Source: Sporomusa ovata DSM 2662
GTDB lineage: Bacteria; Bacillota; Negativicutes; Sporomusales; Sporomusaceae
Length of the DNA: 64,000 bases
Assembly: GCF_000445445.1 (NCBI RefSeq)
Contig: NZ_ASXP01000001.1
Span: 914,501-978,500, forward strand
Direction of reading: 5' to 3'
This document shows, piece by piece, positions 43,285 through 50,695 of the stretch (within the stretch, counting starts at the first letter, position 1; each line of letters opens with the position of its first letter). A program made the translations under genes and the position numbers. The notes below the pieces were generated by a model that worked only from the letters and a program-made list of their open reading frames with translations, searched no databases and was not told the DNA's origin.

Positions 43285-45900
43285 ATGAGTTACTTCGTAA
43301 TTGGCTTTCACGATATTGACAAAACAAAATTTATGGTTGTTGGGGGTAAAGGAGCGAACCTGGGGGAACTTTCCAAGATTGAAGGAATACGAGTACCGGA
43401 TGGCTTTTGTATTTCTACTGAAGCCTTTAAAAGAATCCTTGGCGAAACATCATCAATTAACGAATTACTTGATCAGTTATCGCTTCTAAAGGTGGAAGAC
43501 CGGGGTAAAATCGGTGAACTTAGCGGTGAGATTCGCAGAGTCATCGAAGGGATAGCCATTCCTCAAGACATTAATGAAGAGATCACCTGCTTTCTCTCCA
43601 GGCTTGGTGAAGACAATGCCTATGCAGTACGATCCAGTGCAACGGCAGAGGATTTACCGACAGCCTCCTTTGCAGGCCAGCAGGATACGTATTTAAACAT
43701 TATCGGAAAGGAGGCAATTCTAAAGCATATCAGCAAGTGCTGGGCATCGCTATTTACCGAGAGGGCAGTAACTTACCGCCTTCAAAACGGGTTTGACCAC
43801 CGTAAAGTTCACCTGTCTGTTGTTGTTCAGAAGATGGTCTTCCCGCAGGCGGCAGGAATTTTGTTTACTGCCGATCCCGTCACTTCCAATAGGAAGGTGT
43901 TATCCATTGATGCTGGCTTCGGACTTGGTGAGGCTTTGGTCTCCGGACTGGTGAATGCTGATATCTATAAGGTGCAAGGCGACAAGATTATCGATAAGAA
44001 GGTATCCAGCAAGAAACTGGCTATTTATGCCTTAAGAGATGGCGGAACGAAAGAACAAAAGATTGAGCCTGAGAGGCAAAATGGGCAAGCACTGTCGGAT
44101 GAACAGATATTGAGCATCACGCACATGGGCAGAAAAATCGAAGAGCATTTCGGCTGTCCACAGGACATCGAATGGTGCTTGGCTAATGATATATTTTATA
44201 TTGTCCAGAGCCGCCCAATTACTACGTTATACCCTATCCCTGAAGCTAATGACGATGAAAAACACGTTTATTTATCTGTGGGCCATCAACAAATGATGAC
44301 CGACTCCTTGAAGCCACTCGGAATGTCTTTAATGAAGTTAATATCTTTAGGCCGCTGGTTTGAAGCTGGTGGAAGGCTGTTTGTTGATGTGGCACAAATG
44401 TTGGCTTCACCTGACAGCAGAGAGATGTTATTAAATAATATGAGACAACTCGATCCGCTCACAAAAGACGTAGTTATGAACATAATAGAGCGAGATTTTA
44501 TAAAATGTTTACCAAATGATAAAGTGGCAAAGTGTGACCGTAAAAGTAATATAAGTGTGCCGACTGCGAATTCAGAGGAGCAAATCGAAAGCAACCCGAC
44601 AATCGTTTCTGATTTGATTAAGAAGAGTGAAATCTCCATAGAAGAGTTAAAACAAAAAATCCAAACGAAATCAGGATCAGATCAAATTGATTTTATTCTA
44701 GCAGATTTAGAGGAGTTAAAGAAGATTTTATTTGATCCGCAAAGTTTCGCTGTATTAATGGCTGCTATAAAAGCTTCATTTTGGATCAATGAAAAAATGA
44801 ACGAGTGGTTAGGTGAAAAAAACGCTGCAGATACCCTTTCTCAATCTGTACCAAACAACATTACTTCGGAAATGGGCCTGGCGCTAATGGATGTGGCAGA
44901 TGTGATTCGTCTTTATCCAGAAGTAATTGAGTATTTACAGCATGTAAAAGATGATAACTTTTTGGAGGAATTGGTTAAACTTGATGGTGGACAGGAAACT
45001 AGAGACGCGATCTTGTCTTATCTCAATAAATATGGAATTCGATGCAGCGGAGAAATTGATATTACGAGAACTCGTTGGAGCGAAAAACCAAGTACACTTG
45101 TCCCATTGATTCTCAGCAACATCAAAAACTTTGAGCCTAATGCTGGTAATCGGAAATTTGAGCAAGGGCGACAGAAAGCATTAAAAAAAGAACAAGAGTT
45201 ATTAGAACGATTGAGGAAATTACCGGATGGTGAACAAAAAGTCATAGAAACAAAACGAAAGATCGACCTAATCCGGAATTTCATCGGGTATCGTGAGTAT
45301 CCAAAATACGGCATGGTAAGTCGCTACTTCATTTATAAGCAGGCTTTACTGAAAGAAGCCGAACAACTGGTGCAAAAAGGCGTTATTCATGAAAAAGAAG
45401 ATATATACTATCTCACTTTTCATGAACTTCGTGAAGTCATAAGCACAAACAATCTGGATTACGCGCTCATAAGCAAACGAAAAGAAGAGCATAAATTAAA
45501 TGAAAAACTAACACCACCACGCGTTATTACGTCTGATGGGGAAATCATTACAGGTGAGTACAAACGCGAAAATCTCCCAGCCGAAGCTATTGTAGGTCTA
45601 CCTGTTTCTTCCGGAGTTATAGAGGGACGAGCGCGTGTCATTTTAAATTTGGAAGACGCTGATCTAGAAGATGGCGATATATTAGTCACCACCTTTACCG
45701 ATCCTAGCTGGACACCATTGTTTGTATCCATAAAGGGGCTAGTTACCGAAGTTGGTGGACAGATGACCCATGGAGCTGTTATCGCACGTGAATATGGCTT
45801 ATCGGCAGTTGTCGGAGTAGAAAATGCTACTAAACTGATAAAAGATGGGCAACAAATCCGAGTGAACGGAACGGAAGGGTATGTAGAAATTTTGAATTGA
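43285..45900 (+). CDS. rph: Rifampin phosphotransferase
   Basis: 871 residues, the usual length of Rph (about 867). The order of domains fits: an N-terminal PEP-synthase-like ATP-binding domain (GGKGANLGEL, YAVRSSATAEDLP, SFAGQQDTYLNI, QSRPITTLYPIP), a middle rifamycin-binding domain, and a C-terminal swivelling domain with the phospho-His in GGQMTHGAVIAREYG (His near residue 829). The family inactivates rifamycins by transferring the ATP beta-phosphate and confers resistance when expressed. The ATG at 43285 follows AAGGAGAG; GTG at 43249 has no site. It lies in a segment bracketed by the sigK 3' duplication. Confidence 0.9.
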   Translation: MSYFVIGFHDIDKTKFMVVGGKGANLGELSKIEGIRVPDGFCISTEAFKRILGETSSINELLDQLSLLKVEDRGKIGELSGEIRRVIEGIAIPQDINEEITCFLSRLGEDNAYAVRSSATAEDLPTASFAGQQDTYLNIIGKEAILKHISKCWASLFTERAVTYRLQNGFDHRKVHLSVVVQKMVFPQAAGILFTADPVTSNRKVLSIDAGFGLGEALVSGLVNADIYKVQGDKIIDKKVSSKKLAIYALRDGGTKEQKIEPERQNGQALSDEQILSITHMGRKIEEHFGCPQDIEWCLANDIFYIVQSRPITTLYPIPEANDDEKHVYLSVGHQQMMTDSLKPLGMSLMKLISLGRWFEAGGRLFVDVAQMLASPDSREMLLNNMRQLDPLTKDVVMNIIERDFIKCLPNDKVAKCDRKSNISVPTANSEEQIESNPTIVSDLIKKSEISIEELKQKIQTKSGSDQIDFILADLEELKKILFDPQSFAVLMAAIKASFWINEKMNEWLGEKNAADTLSQSVPNNITSEMGLALMDVADVIRLYPEVIEYLQHVKDDNFLEELVKLDGGQETRDAILSYLNKYGIRCSGEIDITRTRWSEKPSTLVPLILSNIKNFEPNAGNRKFEQGRQKALKKEQELLERLRKLPDGEQKVIETKRKIDLIRNFIGYREYPKYGMVSRYFIYKQALLKEAEQLVQKGVIHEKEDIYYLTFHELREVISTNNLDYALISKRKEEHKLNEKLTPPRVITSDGEIITGEYKRENLPAEAIVGLPVSSGVIEGRARVILNLEDADLEDGDILVTTFTDPSWTPLFVSIKGLVTEVGGQMTHGAVIAREYGLSAVVGVENATKLIKDGQQIRVNGTEGYVEILN

Positions 45901-45923
45901 GACCGAATGCAATTTATAGTTAC

Positions 45924-46172
45924 ATGAAAAATATAAGATATTTCCAAGGACGCCGGAGCAGCTTATCTATCTGCGAGATACATTGGACAGAAATAGTAAA
46001 TAGCAGCCGGAATGCCGAAGTTATTTCCGTGTACGAGATGGAAAGCAACGAGGAAGTTTGGGCGGATTGGCTTATACAGGAAAATGAGATTGCAGTTAAT
46101 GACCGCAAAGCATTGGGTACAGGTGGTGGAAAATATTTGAATTTTACCGCCTTTGTTTTGCGAAAAAAATAG
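45924..46172 (+). pseudogene. SAM-dependent methyltransferase, C-terminal fragment
   Basis: About 82 codons after rph read EVISVYEMESNEEVWADW and AVNDRKALGTGGGKYLNF, matching the C-terminal tail of small class I methyltransferases of clostridia. The SAM-binding half is missing, and no ribosome binding site precedes the frame, so it is taken as a truncated gene joined to rph during an insertion. Confidence 0.55.
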
Positions 46173-46207
46173 ATGAAAAAGGAATGAAAGGAACCTTTTT
46201 TCAAGAG

Positions 46208-46243
46208 CACGGTGGCATGAAAGGAGGATGCCATCGTGTTTTA
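46208..46243 (+). terminator. Hairpin after the methyltransferase fragment
   Basis: CACGGTGGCAT (46208-46218) pairs with ATGCCATCGTG (46228-46238) with one G-T pair, then TTTTAT. It may terminate rph transcripts. Confidence 0.65.
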
Positions 46244-46244
46244 T

Positions 46245-46859
46245 CTATGCCGATATTTCGTCAATAGCTGATTGATGCTGCCTTAGTGCTATTTTGCTAT
46301 GCCGGTTATAAAAAAACAATGATTGTTGATATAGTCAAACAGGCTCTTTTTTATTAAAACAAAAATTACCTAATCTGTGCTGGAACGAATTTTGGAATTG
46401 AAGAGGGTGTGCTCGAATTATCCTTTCCCTAAGTTTAAGTTGCGTAGGAAATGCGCATCTTTTTTTACCACATAACTGACCTGGGTCATTAATTAATGAA
46501 ACAACAACGTTGAAAGGAAAGAAATCATGACGTGGGAAAACCGTATTAATCATTACTTTTCCTGTGGATAGCCGTTTATTTCGGCTTTTTTCGCTAGTGG
46601 TAACCAATATCTGCCCTTTACAGACCAATTTCTATTAGAAGTAGCTAAGTTTAATTATCAATTGCTAAAAAATAGCAGAAAATTCTCTTATTATCAATTA
46701 CGGAATAACCGCGTCGCTGACGCTGGGAAAGGAATGTATCTGGATGAGAGTATTAATAGCCGAAGAGGATGCTAAGCTGGGAAAAACAAGAGTGTAACAT
46801 TGCTCACTGGTGTAAGCAATATGCTCAAAAACCTAACGAAAACATTTATTAAACAATTG
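46245..46859. other. 615-base gene-poor stretch with a response-regulator remnant
   Basis: No intact gene is seen. At 46744-46797 an ATG opens MRVLIAEEDAKLGKTRV and then stops. This is the start of an OmpR-type response regulator (compare MRxLIxEDDxKL), so it marks a decayed or deleted gene. The rest shows AT-rich sequence and no clear frame on either strand. Confidence 0.5.
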
Positions 46860-46887
46860 ATATTCTAGGACTTTTGTCCTAGAATAT
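46860..46887. promoter_or_regulatory. Perfect dyad ahead of the 135-residue gene
   Basis: ATATTCTAGGAC (46860-46871) and GTCCTAGAATAT (46876-46887) are exact complements with a TTTT spacer. The site lies about 45 bases upstream of the next start codon, where an operator or short terminator would be. Confidence 0.5.
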
Positions 46888-46932
46888 GTTATGATTAAAA
46901 TATATTCAAAAGGTCGGTGGAGGAAGTCATTT

Positions 46933-47340
46933 ATGTTTTTAATTTCTAAACTTATGCTTTCAGAGCAGTGTTTTTGCTCTTATGGGCCACTTTATGCTAA
47001 TGATGAAAGTATTAAAGAGTGCATTGAATGTCCGGAGTTGCATCTTGAATGTATAAGAAAATTATACGGTATAACCTATAATAATCTTGCAGATGCTGGT
47101 TATCGGGTAATTTATGTATTACAAGGAGCGATAAGAGTAGTACTATCGCATAGTAAAGAAGAAAAGCTGATTGATGTAAATGGATTAATCCTAATACCTA
47201 AAGAAATTAAGTTCTCAATAGAGGGAATAAATGAACAATCAGCAAGTTGTATTGTAAAAAGTTTAGCCGTTGTAAAGAATAAGTCTTCGAAACGAGACAT
47301 ACCTAAATGTCCTTATAAAAAAAATTGTTGCTATAAGTAA
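46933..47340 (+). CDS. Small cupin-like Cys-rich protein, unknown function
   Basis: 135 residues. The ATG at 46933 follows GGTGGAGGAAG and is preferred over the open frame from 46891. The middle (YRVIYVLQGAIRVVLSHSKEEKLIDVNGLILIPKEIKFSI) has the strand rhythm of a cupin or AraC-type sensor domain, without a DNA-binding part. Cysteines near the start and the end (ECIECPELHLEC, KCPYKKNCCYK) could bind metal. It lies between two accessory segments and I do not recognise a family. Confidence 0.55.
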   Translation: MFLISKLMLSEQCFCSYGPLYANDESIKECIECPELHLECIRKLYGITYNNLADAGYRVIYVLQGAIRVVLSHSKEEKLIDVNGLILIPKEIKFSIEGINEQSASCIVKSLAVVKNKSSKRDIPKCPYKKNCCYK

Positions 47341-47407
47341 ATGTTGAAAAAAACAGTTAGTATACATATAAGGAACTCCATATAATTACATATAAATACT
47401 AAGGGTT

Positions 47408-47689
47408 AATGAGATAACTTTAATTGACGTATTGGGCACAGCTCCTGATATTGTGGGTGAAGCGGTAGAAAGTTTATGTGAAAGATTGACCCGTGAAATC
47501 CAACGTCTGACAGCCCGGGAAAAATGGGTGCTTGAAATGCGTTTTGGTTTGCCTGACGGCAGACGAAAAACCCAGTGCGATATTGCCAAAATATTAGGGA
47601 TTTCTCGCAGCTATGTTAGTAGAATAGAAAAACACGCTATTACCAAGCTAGGGAAGACACTGTCTGCAAATGATACTACACCTAAATAG
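47408..47689 (+). pseudogene. Duplicated 3' end of sigK
   Basis: These 282 bases repeat 42535-42822 with four base changes and one in-frame 6-base deletion (Glu-Gln lost in SLCE-RLT). They start at NEITLIDVL and run to the same stop codon. There is no start codon with a ribosome binding site and no attachment core, so the recombinase cannot splice sigK to it. It is the second copy bounding the rph-carrying segment, and it is followed by what looks like the native sigK terminator. Confidence 0.9.
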
Positions 47690-47718
47690 CTATTGATACA
47701 AGTTATCAGAACAACATA

Positions 47719-47760
47719 AAATGCCTTTAGTCATTACAAAAGTAATGGCTAAAGGCATTT
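47719..47760 (+). terminator. Terminator after the sigK 3' duplicate, probably the native sigK terminator
   Basis: AAATGCCTTTAGTCATTAC (47719-47737) pairs with GTAATGGCTAAAGGCATTT (47742-47760) with one G-T pair and an AAAA loop. The intact sigK 3' end at 42822 has no such hairpin after it. Confidence 0.75.
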
Positions 47761-47904
47761 AAAGTTATATCCCCCAAATAGGTACAGCATTATTAAAGGA
47801 TATTTACTTGTTTTTGTAGAAAAAAGTAGAATATTTGTATGAATTTGCAACCGTTCGATACTGACGTTGCATTTTATGTTTCTTTGCAGAAAGGAAGGCC
47901 AGTC

Positions 47905-48225
47905 GTGCTGATTCAAACATACTATCCGATTGACAATATAAAATTCTATTTAGCTGTTATTGCGCTTTTGGAAGCATTGGCTGTGTATACCTGGCAGTTC
48001 CGCAAAATCCCGGGTGCCATGGTGGCTTCTGTTTCCCAGGTATTCAAAGGCATCTGGCTTATATCAATAGTGCTCTATAGCACCAGCACAGAGCTGGCGG
48101 ATAAGATGTTTTGGGTTGTCGCTATGAAACTGGCAGGGCTTTTGTTAAGTGGTTCTTGGGTCATTTTTGCCTGGCAGATCAGCCGGCAGAAAAAAATATG
48201 GATACTGTCACAAAATACAGTTTAG
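47905..48225 (+). CDS. 7TM sensor histidine kinase, N-terminal part (split gene)
   Basis: About 106 residues of membrane segments (FYLAVIALLEALAVYTW, FKGIWLISIVLYS, FWVVAMKLAGLLLSGSWVIFAW) with the pattern of the N-terminal 7TM domain of bacterial kinases. The GTG at 47905 lies 6 bases after AAGGAAGG and is preferred over the ATG at 47839. The frame ends 27 bases after an A7 tract at 48190-48196. Slipping back one base there joins it to the next frame. Confidence 0.7.
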   Translation: MLIQTYYPIDNIKFYLAVIALLEALAVYTWQFRKIPGAMVASVSQVFKGIWLISIVLYSTSTELADKMFWVVAMKLAGLLLSGSWVIFAWQISRQKKIWILSQNTV

Positions 48226-49613
48226 GCAGTACGCTTTTTCTTGCACTGCTGTTGCTGTCAAACTGGCAGGAGCTTATTTGGCAAAGCGCGTGGCTGGACG
48301 GACAGGCGGTTGTACTTGTCTGGGGGATCGGCCATGTTGTTATGATCGGACATGTCTTGATGCTTTGCATTCTTGCCACCATCCTTTCGGTGCGCTGGGT
48401 AGTTACTTCTGCTGGGTTACGACGGCAGCAGGCATGGTCGTATTCACTGGCAGTAGCGGTTTCCTGGCTCAGCTATGCTTTGTGGAGATTTGGGGTAAGA
48501 GCAGATATCATCCTGCCTATTGGTTTTTTGCTTAATGGGGCAATAGTAGCTTGGATTTATTATTACTTGCAATTGTATAATATATTGCCGCTGGCGAAAA
48601 CAGTCGCGGTTGAAAATGTCGTGGAGGGAATTTTTTTTGTTGATAAAGAAGATTATATCGTTGCTATCAATGCCCGTGCACAAACCATGCTCAGCGGGCT
48701 ACCCGTATCAATCGGCGCTGATTTTAAAGCAACCGCTGCAGCTTGGCCGGCTTTAGGCGAGGTAGACAGTAGGCCAGGTGTGCAAATGCTTGAGGCTGAG
48801 CGGCAACAGCCACTGCACGCGGGCTGGTATCAATTAACGAAGATTCCCTTGCAAAAAAGTGTGGGTCAGCCTTCTTTGGGACGGGTTATTTTGGTAAAAG
48901 ACATTACTAGTCAAAAACAAGATCAAGCCCAACTGATTGAACAACAAAACGCATTGGCTATTTTGACTGAACGCAATCGCTTGGGACGGGAAATTCACGA
49001 TGGGTCAGGACAGATATGGAATTATCTGCTGCTCGAGCTTAAGTCGCTTAGTTTATTAATGGCAAATAAGCAGACCGAGGATGCGGCAAAACTGGTCGAG
49101 AGACTCGAGGGGATACTCCGTGATGTGCACGATGATGTACGCGAATCGATAGTCAGCCTAAACAGCGGTAAAGTGGAAAATCATGACTTTATGACAACGC
49201 TGCAAGAATATTTTCGTTGGTATAAACAAGCCTATAGCATTGACCTTGTTCTCGATTTACCGGACAAGCCACTGGAAAATTTTATTAGCAAGAACATTGA
49301 AGTGCAGTTGATGCGTATTATTCAAGAGGCTTTGACTAACATCCGCAAACACGCCAAGGCTAGTCAGGCACAAATAAGTATGCGGGCTGAGGGGGAAAAT
49401 TTTGTAGTAGTTATCAGCGATAATGGCTGCAGCTTTGAACCTGCGACTGATTGTTCGATTGGTCATTATGGTTTGAGCATTATGAAGGAACGGGCTGAAG
49501 CTGTGGGGGGACAGCTTATTATTGAAAGCACTTTGGTGCAAGGCACCAAGATTAAAATTATATTTAGTGCGAGGGGATCATATGGGGAAACCCAGAATTC
49601 TACTGGTGGATGA
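48198..49613 (+). CDS. Sensor histidine kinase, remaining membrane helices, PAS-like and kinase domains
   Basis: About 471 residues. The first 130 supply the remaining transmembrane helices (STLFLALLLLSNW, VVMIGHVLMLCILATILSV, LAVAVSWLSYALW and others). A PAS-like linker follows (VENVVEGIFFVDKEDYIVAIN). The HisKA_3 box has the phospho-His in REIHDGSGQ, and the HATPase has ALTNIRKHAKA, VISDNGCSF and YGLSIMKERAE. It would phosphorylate the LuxR-type regulator next to it. The frame is open from 48111; the first plausible start is the ATG at 48198, without a ribosome binding site, so the gene is probably one unit with 47905-48225. Confidence 0.8.
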   Translation: MDTVTKYSLGSTLFLALLLLSNWQELIWQSAWLDGQAVVLVWGIGHVVMIGHVLMLCILATILSVRWVVTSAGLRRQQAWSYSLAVAVSWLSYALWRFGVRADIILPIGFLLNGAIVAWIYYYLQLYNILPLAKTVAVENVVEGIFFVDKEDYIVAINARAQTMLSGLPVSIGADFKATAAAWPALGEVDSRPGVQMLEAERQQPLHAGWYQLTKIPLQKSVGQPSLGRVILVKDITSQKQDQAQLIEQQNALAILTERNRLGREIHDGSGQIWNYLLLELKSLSLLMANKQTEDAAKLVERLEGILRDVHDDVRESIVSLNSGKVENHDFMTTLQEYFRWYKQAYSIDLVLDLPDKPLENFISKNIEVQLMRIIQEALTNIRKHAKASQAQISMRAEGENFVVVISDNGCSFEPATDCSIGHYGLSIMKERAEAVGGQLIIESTLVQGTKIKIIFSARGSYGETQNSTGG

Positions 49614-50241
49614 TCATGCTCTGTTTTTGGAAGGACTACGCAGCTTTTTTATGTGTAACGGAATATCGGTAATTGGTACAGCCAGAAGCGGGCCGGAGGC
49701 CTTGTTGAAATACGAGATGCTGCGGCCGGATATTGTACTAATGGATATCCAGATGTTACAAAGTAATGGAATTGAGGCAACGCAGGCAATGAAAAAGGAA
49801 TACCCGGAAGCTGTCATTATTATGCTGACATCCGATGAGGCAGAAGAAAGTATTTTTGAAGCGCTTCAGGCCGGAGCATCCGGCTACTTGACAAAAACAA
49901 TGGAACCAGAAGAACTGCTTGAGCAGCTGGCACGTTCAGCGGAGGGCGAAATGCCAATGGCTCCGGGGCTAGCCGGACGAATGCTGAACCTTTTTTCTTA
50001 TCGTCAAAGTCAGGAGGGAGAAGAATTCCTGCAAGCCTTGACGAAACGCCAAGTCGATATATTGACAATGCTGACTTTGGGATATAAGTATAAAGAAATT
50101 GCTAGTAAAATGGAGATAAAAGAAGGAACCGTAAAGTACCATATACGAGAAATTATGGATAAGTTGCATGTATGCAGCCGAGCCCAAATTATTGACTATG
50201 TATCGAAACAAAGCCAGTTGCATCGCAACTGTAATAAATAA
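49582..50241 (+). CDS. LuxR/NarL-family response regulator
   Basis: 219 residues. The receiver domain starts ILLVDDHALFLEGL, has the phospho-Asp in VLMDIQM near residue 55 and the Thr/Lys switch (MLTSDEAE, YLTKTMEP). The C-terminal LuxR HTH is LTKRQVDILTMLTLGYKYKEIASKM with EGTVKYHIREIMDKL. The start overlaps the kinase gene by 32 bases and follows GAGGGG, so the pair is coupled. A strong terminator follows, and the two-partner secretion locus lies downstream, a possible but unproven target. Confidence 0.93.
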   Translation: MGKPRILLVDDHALFLEGLRSFFMCNGISVIGTARSGPEALLKYEMLRPDIVLMDIQMLQSNGIEATQAMKKEYPEAVIIMLTSDEAEESIFEALQAGASGYLTKTMEPEELLEQLARSAEGEMPMAPGLAGRMLNLFSYRQSQEGEEFLQALTKRQVDILTMLTLGYKYKEIASKMEIKEGTVKYHIREIMDKLHVCSRAQIIDYVSKQSQLHRNCNK

Positions 50242-50249
50242 CTAGTATG

Positions 50250-50306
50250 TCCTCATGTAGTTATAAGCGTTTACAGACGGCTTATAACTACATGAGGATT
50301 TTTTTT
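50250..50306 (+). terminator. Terminator after the response regulator
   Basis: A 19-bp perfect stem, TCCTCATGTAGTTATAAGC (50250-50268) with its complement at 50280-50298, then an eight-base T run. Confidence 0.9.
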
Positions 50307-50447
50307 GATCCATTTGTCGCGAGTAGAAGGAGCAGACTATACTTTTTATTTAAAATAAGGTCAGTATGTAAAATGGGAATTTTTGATATGATTAACAAAT
50401 AGTATCTGATTTTCAGTGGTTTTTCACAAAAAGGAGCGAAAATCAAG

Positions 50448-50644
50448 TTGATTCTCATTCATACTACACAAAAGGGATAGTAGCAAGTTTGATGCTATTA
50501 TCCCTAGTTGTTCGTCCGGCTTATGCCGCTATACCGACTGACAGGCCGGAGCAGCGGATCAATCAGTGCCCTGAAAAAATAATTTCGTCAGCACTCGGCG
50601 CGGATACTCATCGGGAGGCCAATAGCCTTGTCCAGTATCCCTAG
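50448..50644 (+). pseudogene. Small exported protein with a probable frameshift
   Basis: A TTG at 50448 lies 8 bases after AAAAAGGAG and reads MILIHTTQK before a stop at 50478. Shifting frame there gives GIVASLMLLSLVVRPAYAA, a good signal-peptide core and cleavage site, then IPTDRPEQRINQCPEK to a TAG at 50642. A one-base deletion would join the two into a short exported protein of about 65 residues. It directly precedes the exoprotein gene. Identity is unknown; the stretch may only be a degraded leader gene. The remainder of the 454-base gap holds the terminator at 50250 and nothing else. Confidence 0.4.
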
Positions 50645-50695
50645 AATAAATACCAATGGAGAGGAAATTTCCAGGATTCGCAAGGGGGACTTGAT

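Noticed and set aside
47408..47689. The second sigK 3' segment as an alternative exon for splicing
   Set aside because: It starts downstream of the EILM junction and carries no AATG attachment context, so the recombinase could not join it in frame.
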